Source of the DNA: CAXNKG01 sp964202965
GTDB lineage: Bacteria; Acidobacteriota; Vicinamibacteria; Vicinamibacterales; UBA2999
NCBI GenBank assembly: GCA_964202965.1
Contig: CAXNKG010000014.1
Span: forward strand, 1-61,750
DNA length: 61,750 nt
Direction of reading: 5' to 3'
Part shown: piece by piece, positions 28,664 through 36,727 of the stretch
Layout of the letters: each line of letters opens with the position of its first letter
How positions within the stretch are numbered: position 1 is the stretch's first letter
Translations under genes and position numbers: made by a program
Notes under the pieces: model-generated
What the model saw: the letters and a program-made list of their open reading frames with translations, nothing else
What the model was told of the DNA's origin: nothing
The model's database searches: none

Positions 28664-29224
28664 ATGGCGAATCCCTTCGATGAGGACGAGATGACGCGCG
28701 GCGCCGGCGAAGCCGTGGCCGACGATCAGGATCCGCAGCCGGTCGACCGGTCTGCCACGGCTCCCGATGCCGCTTCAGACCCCATCGCCACGCTGCTGCA
28801 GGAAAAGGCCGCGCTCCAGGACCGGCTCCTGCGGCTGGCGGCGGAGTTCGAGAACTACCGCAAGCGCGTGGACCGCGATCGACGCGACCAGGCGGACGCC
28901 GCCGTCGCCGGCGCCGTCGAGGACATCCTCCCGATTATCGACAACCTCGAGCGCGCGCTGGAGGCGCCGGCCGGGAGCCACCCCGACGTCTACCGGAAGG
29001 GCGTCGAGCTGATTCATCAGCAGATGGCCGAGCTGCTCCGGAAACGCGGCGTCACGCCCCTCGAGAGCGTCGGCACCGCGTTCGATCCCAACATTCACCA
29101 GGCCGTGGCCCACGAGGTCAGCAGCACCCACCCGGAAGGCGACGTGATGGAGGAGTTCCGCCGGGGCTACACGCTCGGCGATCGGCTGCTGCGGCCGGCG
29201 ATGGTCAAGGTGGCGAAGGCGTGA
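28664..29224 (+). CDS. grpE: nucleotide exchange factor GrpE
   Basis: 186 residues from MANPFDEDEM, 7 bp after hrcA. An acidic disordered N-terminus, a long coiled coil (LLQEKAALQDRLLRLAAEFENYRKRVDRDRRDQ), a four-helix part and the beta-domain motif GVTPLESVGTAFDPNIHQAV ending GYTLGDRLLRPAMVKVAK. It releases ADP from DnaK. Its stop overlaps the dnaJ GTG (GTGA). The frame extends further upstream only as hrcA shadow. Confidence 0.95.
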   Translation: MANPFDEDEMTRGAGEAVADDQDPQPVDRSATAPDAASDPIATLLQEKAALQDRLLRLAAEFENYRKRVDRDRRDQADAAVAGAVEDILPIIDNLERALEAPAGSHPDVYRKGVELIHQQMAELLRKRGVTPLESVGTAFDPNIHQAVAHEVSSTHPEGDVMEEFRRGYTLGDRLLRPAMVKVAKA

Positions 29225-30360
29225 GCAAGCGCGATTACTACGAGGTGCTCGGCGTGGCGCGCGGCGCAGCCGAGGCGGACATCAAGAGCGCGTACCGCAA
29301 GCTGGCCTTCCAGCATCATCCCGACCGAAATCCGGGCAAGAAAGAGGCCGAGGAGAAATTCAAGGAAGCGGCGGAAGCGTACGCCGTCCTCGCCGACGCC
29401 GACAAGCGGCGCATGTACGACCGCTTCGGGCACGCCGGCCTCGGTGGCGCGGCCGCGGGCGGCTTCGACCCGACCGTCTTCAACGGGTTCGAGGACATCC
29501 TCGGCGGCCTTGGTGACATGTTCGGCTTCGGCGACATGTTCGGCGGCGCGCGCCGGCGCGGTCCGCAGCGGGGCGCCGACCTGCGGTACGACCTGGAGAT
29601 CACGTTCGAGGAGGCCGCCGCCGGCACCGAAACGTCGGTGCAGATTCCACGGCAGGAAGCCTGCGAGACCTGCAAGGGCACCGGCGCGGCCGAGGGCTCC
29701 AAGCCGACGACATGCCCACAGTGCCAGGGGCGCGGGCAGATTCGCATTCAGCAGGGGCCGTTCATGCTGGCGCGCACCTGCGGCTACTGCCGCGGCACCG
29801 GCTCGGTCATCTCGACGCCCTGCGCCACATGCCGCGGCGCCGGCCGCGTGGAGAAAGAGCGCAAGCTGACCGTCCGCGTGCCGGCCGGCATCGCGACCGG
29901 ACAGCGGCTTCGTCTGACCGGCGAAGGCGAAGCCGGTCCCTCAGGCGGCCCGGCCGGCGACTTGTACGTCGTCATTCACGTGCAGGAACATGGGTTCTTC
30001 CAGCGGGACGGCAACGACCTCTACTGCGAAATTCCGGTGAACTTCCCCACCGTGGCGCTCGGTGGCGAGATCGCGATCCCGACGCTCGACGGCACCGAGC
30101 CGTTCAAGGTGCCCGAAGGCACCGAAAGCGGCAGCACGTTCCGCGTGCGGGGCAAGGGCATGCCTGACGTGAGCGGACGTGGACGCGGGGACCTGCTGGT
30201 GACGATCAAGGTCGTCACCCCGGCCAGGCTGACGAAAGATCAGAAGAAGCTGCTGCAGCAGCTGGCGGCGTCGCTGCCGGCGGAACAGTTCGAGCCGACG
30301 CCGCGGGCCGACCAGGAGGACAAGGGCCTCTTCGACCGGGTGAAGGACATCTTCGGCTGA
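29221..30360 (+). CDS. dnaJ: chaperone protein DnaJ
   Basis: 379 residues, GTG start. J domain with HHPDRNPGKKEAEEKFKEAAEAYAVL, a Gly/Phe-rich linker (GFGDMFGGARRR), four zinc-finger repeats (CETCKGTG, CPQCQGRG, CGYCRGTG, CATCRGAG), and the C-terminal substrate-binding sheets. It delivers unfolded clients to DnaK and stimulates its ATPase. A complete type I DnaJ translated from the grpE overlap. Confidence 0.96.
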   Translation: MSKRDYYEVLGVARGAAEADIKSAYRKLAFQHHPDRNPGKKEAEEKFKEAAEAYAVLADADKRRMYDRFGHAGLGGAAAGGFDPTVFNGFEDILGGLGDMFGFGDMFGGARRRGPQRGADLRYDLEITFEEAAAGTETSVQIPRQEACETCKGTGAAEGSKPTTCPQCQGRGQIRIQQGPFMLARTCGYCRGTGSVISTPCATCRGAGRVEKERKLTVRVPAGIATGQRLRLTGEGEAGPSGGPAGDLYVVIHVQEHGFFQRDGNDLYCEIPVNFPTVALGGEIAIPTLDGTEPFKVPEGTESGSTFRVRGKGMPDVSGRGRGDLLVTIKVVTPARLTKDQKKLLQQLAASLPAEQFEPTPRADQEDKGLFDRVKDIFG

Positions 30361-30365
30361 AGGCA

Positions 30366-31226
30366 ATGAGAAGCTGGCCTGCTCTGGACATCAGCGCACC
30401 ACAGACCGCCGGGTTGTTCGAGGCGGCCCTGATGGACTACAAGATAGCCGCGGTCGACGAGTCGTCGCGCCCCGGCACATGGCGGGTCTTCTTTCACAAC
30501 GACGGGGACCGCAAGGCCGCGGCACAGGCGCTCGGCCTGCAGTTCCCCGAACTGGTCATGCGATCGGTCGACGTACCTGACGAGGACTGGGTGGAAAAAT
30601 CACAGGCGGCGCTGAAAGCCGTGCAGATAGGCAACACGATCGTGGCGCCGCCGTGGGACGTGCCGCACACGGGAAAGCTCCCCCTGCTGTCTGGCGAGGC
30701 GGGGGGCGCGGCGGGTCTGCGCCGGCCGCTCGTCGTCGTCATCAAGCCGTCCACCGGCTTCGGCACCGGCCACCACGCCACGACGAATCTGTGCCTGACC
30801 GCTCTGCAGCAGATCGATCTGCAGGGGTGCCGTGTCGTCGACGTCGGCACCGGCTCCGGCCTGCTGGCGATTGCCGCGAGCCGGCTCGGCGCGGCGCACG
30901 TGCTGGGCATCGACGACGATCCCAACGCCTTCCGTGCCGCGCAGGAAAACCTCACCCTGAATCGAGGCGCGGACGTCTCGCTGCGGCTCGTGGATGTCCG
31001 CTCGATTGCGATCGAGCCGTTCGACGTCGTGCTGGCCAACCTGACCGGCACACTGCTGCGCGACGCGGCGGCGCGGCTGAAAGACCTGGCGGGGGCCGGC
31101 GCGCGCATGGTGCTCAGCGGCTTCACGCGCGACGAAGAATCCGACGTGCTGTCCGCCTATCCTGAACTGACCGTCACCACTCGCACGGAGCAGGACGAAT
31201 GGGTTTGCGTTACGCTGCAGCGCTGA
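30366..31226 (+). CDS. prmA: ribosomal protein L11 methyltransferase
   Basis: 286 residues, 5 bp after dnaJ. SAM-binding VVDVGTGSGLLAIAASRLG (GTGSG at 161-165) preceded by the PrmA-typical KPSTGFGTGHHATTNLCL. The acidic end of motif II is GIDDDPNAF, and VVLANLTGTLLRD carries the catalytic N-L-x. The N-terminal L11-recognition half is present. The linkage prmA after dnaJ is common. The last 28 bp overlap the M24 peptidase gene. Confidence 0.9.
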   Translation: MRSWPALDISAPQTAGLFEAALMDYKIAAVDESSRPGTWRVFFHNDGDRKAAAQALGLQFPELVMRSVDVPDEDWVEKSQAALKAVQIGNTIVAPPWDVPHTGKLPLLSGEAGGAAGLRRPLVVVIKPSTGFGTGHHATTNLCLTALQQIDLQGCRVVDVGTGSGLLAIAASRLGAAHVLGIDDDPNAFRAAQENLTLNRGADVSLRLVDVRSIAIEPFDVVLANLTGTLLRDAAARLKDLAGAGARMVLSGFTRDEESDVLSAYPELTVTTRTEQDEWVCVTLQR

Positions 31227-32545
31227 CGCGGCTGTCGCTCGCGGTTCTTCTCACCCTTCTCCTCTGGCCGGCCGCACCGGCCGCCGAGCGCATGGGCTAT
31301 GCGCCGGAGGAGTTTGCCGCCCGCCGCCAGCGTCTCGCCGGACTGCTCCAGCGCGGCACGCTCGTCCTGTTCGGAGAGACCGCGCCCGCGCCGGGCCTCC
31401 GTTTCCGCCAGGACAACGACTTCTTCTACCTCACCGGCAACGAGTCGCTGAACGCCGTGCTCGTCATGGATGCGGGCACGCGCGACGCGCACCTGTTCAT
31501 GCCGAAGATGACGCCAGGCCAGATCCGGTACGAGGGCCCCAACTGGCTGGAAGAGCCCGACGCGGCCGCGAAGTACGGGTTCGCGTCGATACAGCCGCTC
31601 ACCGCGCTGCCGGAGTTCCTGGCGCGACGCCGGGGCGTTGCGGGCGCCGACGCGGTCTGGACGCGCCTGTCGGAACGCGACACGGTCAACAACGGCCGCA
31701 CGGACGAGGCGATCAACACCGCCCGCCGTCTCACCAATCCCTTTGCGCAGCATCCGACCGAAGACGCGCTGCGCGTGGCCGCGCTGCGGGAGAAGTTTCC
31801 CTATTACACAGTGCAGGACCTCGTCCCCCATCTCGATCGGCTTCGGCTCATCAAGACGCCGCGCGAAATCGAGATCCTCCGCTACAACGGCCGCATCAGC
31901 GCGGAGGCGCTGCAGCGCGCGATCCAGGCGACGGCGCCAGGCACGTTCGAATACGAACTCGAGGCCGAAGCGACCCACTGGCTGCTCAAGCACGGGATGC
32001 AGGGCGCGGCCTACCCCGCCATTGTCGGGTCCGGACCGATGGGGAACCGGTGGCATTACGAGGACAACGGCCGCCGGCTCAACGCGGGCGAGCTCGTGGT
32101 GATGGATTACGCGGGGTCCCTCGACTACCTGACCGTCGACATTACGCGGACGTGGCCGGTCTCAGGCCGCTTCACCGACGCGCAGCTCAAGGCCTATCAG
32201 ACGACCCTCGAGGCGCAGAAGGCGATCATTGCGGCGATTCGTCCTGGTGTGACCCGTGACACGGTGCGGCGCATTGCTGAGGACATCTTCCGGAAGAACG
32301 GCTTCGATCCGCGCTACGCCTACGTCGGCCATTACGTGGGCCTGTCGGTCCACGATGTGGGCAACTGGAATCTCCCCTTCGAAGCCGGCATGGTGATGGC
32401 GATCGAGCCGATCATCGACATCCCCGACCAGCAGCTGCATATCCGCGTCGAGGACACGATCCTGGTGACGCCGACCGGTGCGGAGATCCTCAGCACCGGC
32501 CTCCCGAAAGAAGTCGAGCCGCTCCTCGCGCTGATCAAGCGCTAG
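31199..32545 (+). CDS. exported Xaa-Pro aminopeptidase-type M24 metallopeptidase
   Basis: 448 residues with an N-terminal signal (ALTRLSLAVLLTLLLWPAAPAAE). N-terminal creatinase-like domain (FRQDNDFFYLTG), then a pita-bread domain with all five metal ligands: D in VVMDYAGSLDYL, D in TVDITRTWPVSG, H in GLSVHDVG, E in MAIEPIIDI and E in IRVEDTILVT. It removes N-terminal residues before proline; export suggests peptide scavenging in the periplasm. The start lies inside prmA. Confidence 0.9.
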   Translation: MGLRYAAALTRLSLAVLLTLLLWPAAPAAERMGYAPEEFAARRQRLAGLLQRGTLVLFGETAPAPGLRFRQDNDFFYLTGNESLNAVLVMDAGTRDAHLFMPKMTPGQIRYEGPNWLEEPDAAAKYGFASIQPLTALPEFLARRRGVAGADAVWTRLSERDTVNNGRTDEAINTARRLTNPFAQHPTEDALRVAALREKFPYYTVQDLVPHLDRLRLIKTPREIEILRYNGRISAEALQRAIQATAPGTFEYELEAEATHWLLKHGMQGAAYPAIVGSGPMGNRWHYEDNGRRLNAGELVVMDYAGSLDYLTVDITRTWPVSGRFTDAQLKAYQTTLEAQKAIIAAIRPGVTRDTVRRIAEDIFRKNGFDPRYAYVGHYVGLSVHDVGNWNLPFEAGMVMAIEPIIDIPDQQLHIRVEDTILVTPTGAEILSTGLPKEVEPLLALIKR

Positions 32546-32955
32546 GAATATCGCGCCATCATTTCGTCGGGCTGCGGAATCACGCCGAAGCCGAACTTCT
32601 CGTAGAGACCGTGCGCGTCGCGCGTCCGCAGCATCATGAGGCGGATGCCCTGCAGCTGCGGGTGCTCCACCATCGCCTGCACGATCGCCTTGCCGACGCC
32701 GCGACCCTGGAATTCCGGAAACACGATGATGTCCGCGAGATATGCGAACGTCGTGCAATCCGTGATCACGCGTCCAAATCCCACCTGAAGGCCTTGCTGG
32801 TACGCGCCGAAGTTGAGGGAGTTCTTAATAGAGGCCTCGACGACGGCACGGGGGCGTCCGGTGGCCCAGTACGAACTGCTCAAATGCCGATGGACGAGAT
32901 CAATGTCCAAGCGACTGGGATCGGTCGAAACCTCAATGTCACTGAATGTCATCAC
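32542..32955 (-). CDS. GNAT family N-acetyltransferase
   Basis: 137 residues. Acetyl-CoA-binding motif A is IIVFPEFQGRGVGKAIVQAMVEH (R/Q-x-x-G-x-G/A), with motif B in GLYEKFGFGVI. N-terminal SSYWATGRPRAVVEASIKNS resembles GNATs of the YhbS/aminoglycoside-like subgroup. Substrate unknown. The stop overlaps the M24 gene end by 4 bp (convergent). ATG-ATG tandem start; either may be used. Confidence 0.87.
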   Translation of the reverse strand: MMTFSDIEVSTDPSRLDIDLVHRHLSSSYWATGRPRAVVEASIKNSLNFGAYQQGLQVGFGRVITDCTTFAYLADIIVFPEFQGRGVGKAIVQAMVEHPQLQGIRLMMLRTRDAHGLYEKFGFGVIPQPDEMMARYS

Positions 32956-33225
32956 GTACCCCTGAGAGACACGCGGAATCGTAACAGCCCGTCGCTCCGT
33001 GGGGCGGCCGGGCAGGCGTGTCGGCGAGCCGCCGACCTGCGCGGCATGCCGAGGAGCGTCAGGGGTGAAGTCGAGCGAAGCGATTCTCCGCGCGTCTTCC
33101 GCCAGCCGGCTGGATGCTCAGGCCGGTCGTTGCTGGGTTCGCGAGGCGAGCCTGGCAAGGCTCGCCCCACGAAGTCCGTCTTACACGCCTCCGTAATTCC
33201 GCTACACGCTCGCGCGGGCCGTCGT
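32956..33225. other. gene-less region with palindromes
   Basis: 270 bp without a plausible gene. It contains a perfect 9-bp-arm palindrome (33145-33166, core CCTGGCAAGG) and a weaker one near 33020-33050 (GGCGAGCCGCCGACC region). No promoter-like -10 box stands out for the leftward GNAT gene. Confidence 0.5.
33145..33166. repeat. palindromic element, CCTGGCAAGG core
   Basis: GGCGAGCCT, loop GGCA, AGGCTCGCC. Same layout as the element at 17299-17318, with paired changes in the arms. Confidence 0.7.
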
Positions 33226-33645
33226 TTACTGATGCGCTGTGCGCGGCAGCACGGCCGCAATGGCGGCGCCGGCGAGGCCGCCGTGCACGAACTCGAGAAC
33301 AGGATCGACCATCGTCCTCGTCAGGTTGGCGACGTTCGTCGTCCCGTAAATCACGAAGTCCGCCGTCACCCACACGAGACACCCGACGATTCCGCCGATC
33401 AGCGCACCGCGGCCGATCGTCAGCGACCCTGCCTGGTTCCCGAGCGCGACGACAATCAGCGCGGCGTATGCGAGACTCGCCACCGCAATCGCCCACTGCA
33501 GGAACGGCTCCCGCACGACGCCTGACGCCGATCCGACGTTCGTCGCATAGAAACTCCCGAAGGCCAATTCAAAGATGAGGTATCCGGTGAAGAACAGCAC
33601 GATCCCGCCGACGATAGTCCCAGTCGCAAATCGCTTAGCGTCCAT
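33226..33645 (-). CDS. four-helix membrane protein of unknown function
   Basis: 139 residues with four predicted membrane helices: TGTIVGGIVLFFTGYLIFEL, an IAVASLAYAALIVVALG segment, RGALIGGIVGCLVWVTADFVI and a shorter GGLAGAAIAAVL. Small residues and glycine dominate. It recalls DUF1761/DUF1440-like families but I cannot assign one. Last gene of a probable three-gene leftward operon after the GNAT and GlcG-like genes (32-bp gap). Confidence 0.7.
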   Translation of the reverse strand: MDAKRFATGTIVGGIVLFFTGYLIFELAFGSFYATNVGSASGVVREPFLQWAIAVASLAYAALIVVALGNQAGSLTIGRGALIGGIVGCLVWVTADFVIYGTTNVANLTRTMVDPVLEFVHGGLAGAAIAAVLPRTAHQ

Positions 33646-33677
33646 CTAATCCCCCTTTGGAGGAAACGGGTTACCGC

Positions 33678-34163
33678 CTACTTCAAGAGCTCCGCCACTT
33701 TCGCGACGCCCGCCCTCGCGCAGCTGTCGTCGATGTCGAGCGTCGATCCGGCGCTGCCGACCGCGCCGATGGTGTCGGTGCCGACCTGAATCGGAATACC
33801 GCCGCTGAGCGCCAGGATGTCGTGCAGGTCGCGCTGCGCGGCGCGGGCGGGATCGCTGAGCGTGCGCTCCTGGAATTCTTTCGTGGGGACACGGAACATC
33901 CGCGCCGTGTAGGCCTTGCGACGCGCCATCTCCAGCATCTGCGACGTCGCCTGTTCGTTCCGCAGCAGCACGAGAACGTCGCCCGCCCGATCGACGACCG
34001 CCGCGGCGGTGTTGTAGCCCTTCGCCTTGCACTCCGCGAGCGTCGCCTCGGCAATCGCCTGCGCCATCCCGAGGGACAGGCTCCGCTGCATCACGACACC
34101 CTGCGCGTGTGCGCCCGACGTTATCGCCGCAACGCCCGCAACCATCAGCAGCATGCTCCGCAT
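33678..34163 (-). CDS. GlcG/HbpS family (DUF336) exported protein
   Basis: 161 residues with a cleavable signal (MLLMVAGVAAITSGAHA). The mature part is a GlcG/HbpS domain: LSLGMAQAIAEATLAECKAKGY, AAAVVDRAGDVLVLLRNEQA, ARRKAYTARMF and a final GGIPIQVGTDTIGAVGSAGST. Relatives bind haem or act as accessory factors; export fits HbpS. Its ATG overlaps the upstream GNAT stop (TGATG), showing tight coupling. Confidence 0.85.
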   Translation of the reverse strand: MRSMLLMVAGVAAITSGAHAQGVVMQRSLSLGMAQAIAEATLAECKAKGYNTAAAVVDRAGDVLVLLRNEQATSQMLEMARRKAYTARMFRVPTKEFQERTLSDPARAAQRDLHDILALSGGIPIQVGTDTIGAVGSAGSTLDIDDSCARAGVAKVAELLK

Positions 34164-34663
34164 CAGACCTCCATCTCGTAACGTGCCACGTAGTACGGAC
34201 CGACCTGCCGGTCGCTGTGATACCGGAATCCAAAGCGCTCATACATCGCGCGCAGCCGCGTGCGGCCGTCGTCGCAGTCGAGGCGCAACCGGGTCCGCCC
34301 CACGGCTCTCGTCCGCGCGGCCGCCCACGACATCAGCGCCGTCGAGACGCCCTGCCCCGCCCACCGCCGCCGGACCGCGAGCCGATGGATGTAGGCGCTC
34401 TCATCCGGCGGCACGTCCGGCCAGAACTCGGCGTCGGACAGCTGGAACCTGACCGTTCCGATCGCCACCCCCTCGATTTCCGCGAGGAACATCATGCCGC
34501 TCGCGATGTCCGCGCCAATGCGGCCCGCCGACAGCTCGTCGTCCACCCACATCGGGATGCCGAACTGCGCCGCCCACTCGTCCGCCTCGACCAGAATGGC
34601 GCGAACGGTCGCGAGATCGCCGGCTGACGCCCGGCGAACGGTGATCGTCCGTGCGCCTGACAA
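34163..34663 (-). CDS. GNAT family N-acetyltransferase
   Basis: 166 residues. TVRRASAGDLATVRAILVEA at the N-terminus, then AYIHRLAVRRRWAGQGVSTALMSWA (motif A with R/Q-x-x-G-x-G replaced by R-W-A-G-Q-G-V) and LRLDCDDGRTRLRAMYERFGF (motif B). This subgroup often acts on small amines or peptides; substrate unknown. Divergent from rsmE with 50 bp between starts. Confidence 0.87.
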   Translation of the reverse strand: MSGARTITVRRASAGDLATVRAILVEADEWAAQFGIPMWVDDELSAGRIGADIASGMMFLAEIEGVAIGTVRFQLSDAEFWPDVPPDESAYIHRLAVRRRWAGQGVSTALMSWAAARTRAVGRTRLRLDCDDGRTRLRAMYERFGFRYHSDRQVGPYYVARYEMEV

Positions 34664-34700
34664 TCGCCCCGGATCCTATACCGCCACGGACCGAATCCCA

Positions 34701-34706
34701 CATAAT
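34701..34706 (+). promoter_or_regulatory. -10 box of rsmE, leaderless arrangement
   Basis: CATAAT, one base from consensus, ends 7 nt before the GTG start at 34714. No Shine-Dalgarno fits between. Confidence 0.5.
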
Positions 34707-34713
34707 CGGCGGC

Positions 34714-35463
34714 GTGGTCTCCCGATTTTTCGCTCCCCACGCTGCCCAGCCGGGCGACATCACCAGCTTGCCGGGCGACGAGGCGCAGCACCTGGCGCGG
34801 GTCCTGCGCCTGAAGACCGGCGCGCCGGTGCGCATCTTCAACGGACGCGGACTGGAATTCGATGCGGTGGTCGCATCGGTCGCGAAGGGCCGGGCCACCG
34901 TGACGGTGGGACCCGCCCGTGCGCCGGCACCGGAAGCGGGGGTGGCGGTTACCCTCGCACAGGCGGTCCTCAAGAGCGACAAGATGGACGATGTGGTGCG
35001 GGATGCGGTGATGATGGGCGCCGCCGCCATCCAGCCGATGGTCACGGCGCGGTCCGAGGTGACGCTGGCCACGGTGTCGCGACGCGGACGCATCGAGCGC
35101 TGGGAACGGGTCGCGATTGCCGCGGCGAAGCAGTCAGGCCGCGCCACGGTTCCCGCCATTTTCGAGCCGCGCACCTTTCCAGACCTCATGGCGGCTCTGG
35201 GTCACCTGGAACTGCCAGGCCCCGGCCTCATGCTCGTCGAACCCGCCGCGGCCAGCGGCACGTTGACGCTCGGCGACATGACCGACCCGCCGCCGCGGGA
35301 AACGACGATCGTGATCGGACCTGAAGGCGGATGGGACCCGGAGGAGCTCGACCGCGGCGCCGCGGCCTGCCGACTGGTGACGCTCGGCGGACGCACCATT
35401 CGCGCCGACGCCATGGCGATCGTCGCGCTCGCCGCACTCTTCGCGCACTGGAAAGAGTTTTAG
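34714..35463 (+). CDS. rsmE: 16S rRNA m3U1498 methyltransferase
   Basis: 249 residues from GTG (VVSRFFAPHA). N-terminal PUA-like domain with DEAQHLARVLRLKTGAPVRIFNGRG; SPOUT domain with QAVLKSDKMDDVVRDAVMMGAAAIQP, AIAAAKQSGRATVP, and the knot VIGPEGGWDPEELDRGAAA...LGGRTIRADAMAIVALA. It methylates U1498 in the decoding region. The frame continues upstream to 34651 but the family's N-terminus begins at R-F-F-A. Confidence 0.93.
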   Translation: MVSRFFAPHAAQPGDITSLPGDEAQHLARVLRLKTGAPVRIFNGRGLEFDAVVASVAKGRATVTVGPARAPAPEAGVAVTLAQAVLKSDKMDDVVRDAVMMGAAAIQPMVTARSEVTLATVSRRGRIERWERVAIAAAKQSGRATVPAIFEPRTFPDLMAALGHLELPGPGLMLVEPAAASGTLTLGDMTDPPPRETTIVIGPEGGWDPEELDRGAAACRLVTLGGRTIRADAMAIVALAALFAHWKEF

Positions 35464-35468
35464 ACGCG

Positions 35469-35474
35469 TATAAT
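35469..35474 (+). promoter_or_regulatory. -10 box of the Ser/Thr kinase gene, leaderless arrangement
   Basis: Perfect TATAAT ending 8 nt before the GTG start at 35483, and 5 nt after the rsmE stop. No Shine-Dalgarno is present before the GTG. Confidence 0.65.
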
Positions 35475-35482
35475 CCGTCTGC

Positions 35483-36502
35483 GTGTTCTTCCGCGATCAG
35501 GTCATCGGCAAGTACCGCATCCTGTCTCCCCTCGGCAGCGGCGGCTTCGGCGCCGTGTACCTCGCGCAGGACACCTGGATCGACAAGAAGGTCGCCCTCA
35601 AGGTTCCGCACAAGCAGAACGTCGACTTCAGCGAGATGCTGAAGGAGCCGCGGCTGCTCGCGTCGATGAGCCATCCGAACATCGTGACGGTGCTCACCGC
35701 CGAAAAACAGGACGACACGTTCTTCATCGTCATGGAGTACGTCACCGGCGAGACGCTCGAGTCGATCATCATCCGCGAAGGCGCGCTCGACCTGACCCGC
35801 ACCCTCGACTTCACCTGCCAGATGTGCAACGCCGTCGATCACGCGCATCGCGCCGGGGTCCTGCACCGCGACCTGCGTCCCGGCAATATGCTCGTCTCCG
35901 ACACCGGCATGCTCAAGGTGACCGACTTCGGCACGTCGCGCATCCTGGAGATCGCCGCGCACGGCACGACGGTCATCGGCAGCCCGCCCTATATGGCGCC
36001 GGAGCAGTTCCACGGCAAGGCCACCTTCGCGAGCGACGTCTACTCCATCGGCGTCACGATGTACCAGATGATGACCGGCGACCTGCCGTACCAGACGCCG
36101 GCACCCGCCGACCTCGACCGGCTGATGCGGGGAGAGCTGGTGCAGTCGCCCCGGACGAAGAACCGGAGCATCCCGACCGGCATCAGCAACATCGTCCTCA
36201 AGGCGCTCCAGGCGGATCCGGCGAAGCGGTATCAGCGCGCGGGAGACCTGCTGCAGGACGTGCTGGCGGCCCGCGGGACCACGGCCCGCAAGGCGGCGCC
36301 GCGGCACGCCGCCGCTGGCAGGTCGTCTGCCGCCACGGTGACACCGCCCCCGCGTGCAACGCCGAGAAATGAAGAGAATGTCGCAGACATCCAGTCCCGC
36401 CTGAAGGCCCGGGAGACGCCCCAGCCCCGTTTCTGCTGGCACTGCCGGAAGCCGCTCCACGCCCGCGCCGACCGCTGCCCTTTCTGTAGCGAGAACCAGT
36501 AG
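35483..36502 (+). CDS. Ser/Thr protein kinase with C-terminal zinc ribbon
   Basis: 339 residues, no transmembrane helix. Hanks motifs: P-loop GSGGFGAVYLA (18-28), ATP lysine K40 in VALK, catalytic loop HRDLRPGN (128-135) with the invariant Asp but Arg in the place of the usual Lys, D148-F-G150, and SPPYMAPEQF. After a Pro/Arg-rich linker (about 270-315) a zinc ribbon follows: C318-W-H-C321 and C332-P-F-C335. Soluble kinases with such a ribbon are unusual; the ribbon may bind a partner or nucleic acid. The substrate is unknown. The stop codon starts a long inverted word array. Confidence 0.9.
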   Translation: MFFRDQVIGKYRILSPLGSGGFGAVYLAQDTWIDKKVALKVPHKQNVDFSEMLKEPRLLASMSHPNIVTVLTAEKQDDTFFIVMEYVTGETLESIIIREGALDLTRTLDFTCQMCNAVDHAHRAGVLHRDLRPGNMLVSDTGMLKVTDFGTSRILEIAAHGTTVIGSPPYMAPEQFHGKATFASDVYSIGVTMYQMMTGDLPYQTPAPADLDRLMRGELVQSPRTKNRSIPTGISNIVLKALQADPAKRYQRAGDLLQDVLAARGTTARKAAPRHAAAGRSSAATVTPPPRATPRNEENVADIQSRLKARETPQPRFCWHCRKPLHARADRCPFCSENQ

Positions 36503-36700
36503 GGCTCCTGGGGCGCCTGGGGTGCCTGAAGTTCCTGGAGTGCCTAAAGTTCCTAGGGTTCGTGGGGTTCCTGGGGTTCGCGAATAGAACCCCGTACTCC
36601 CGGAACTTTAGGAACTCTAGGAACTCCAGGAACTCCAGAAACACCTAGGCACCCCAGGAACCCCAGGAACTCCAGGAACTTCAGGCACCCTATCCGGTAG
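36503..36700. repeat. long inverted GGTTCCTGG word array between kinase and ilvE
   Basis: From the kinase stop codon (TAG) GGCTCCTGG, GGCGCCTGG, GGTGCCTGA, AGTTCCTGG and similar 9-bp words continue to about 36580. After a short centre (GCGAATAGAACCCCGTACTC) the words are reversed (AGGAACTCC, AGGCACCCC) to 36693 and end in CACCCTA. At least nine words on each side, so the RNA could form a hairpin of about 80 bp. Confidence 0.92.
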
Positions 36701-36727
36701 GATCTAGGGGAACGACAGGAGTTCGCC

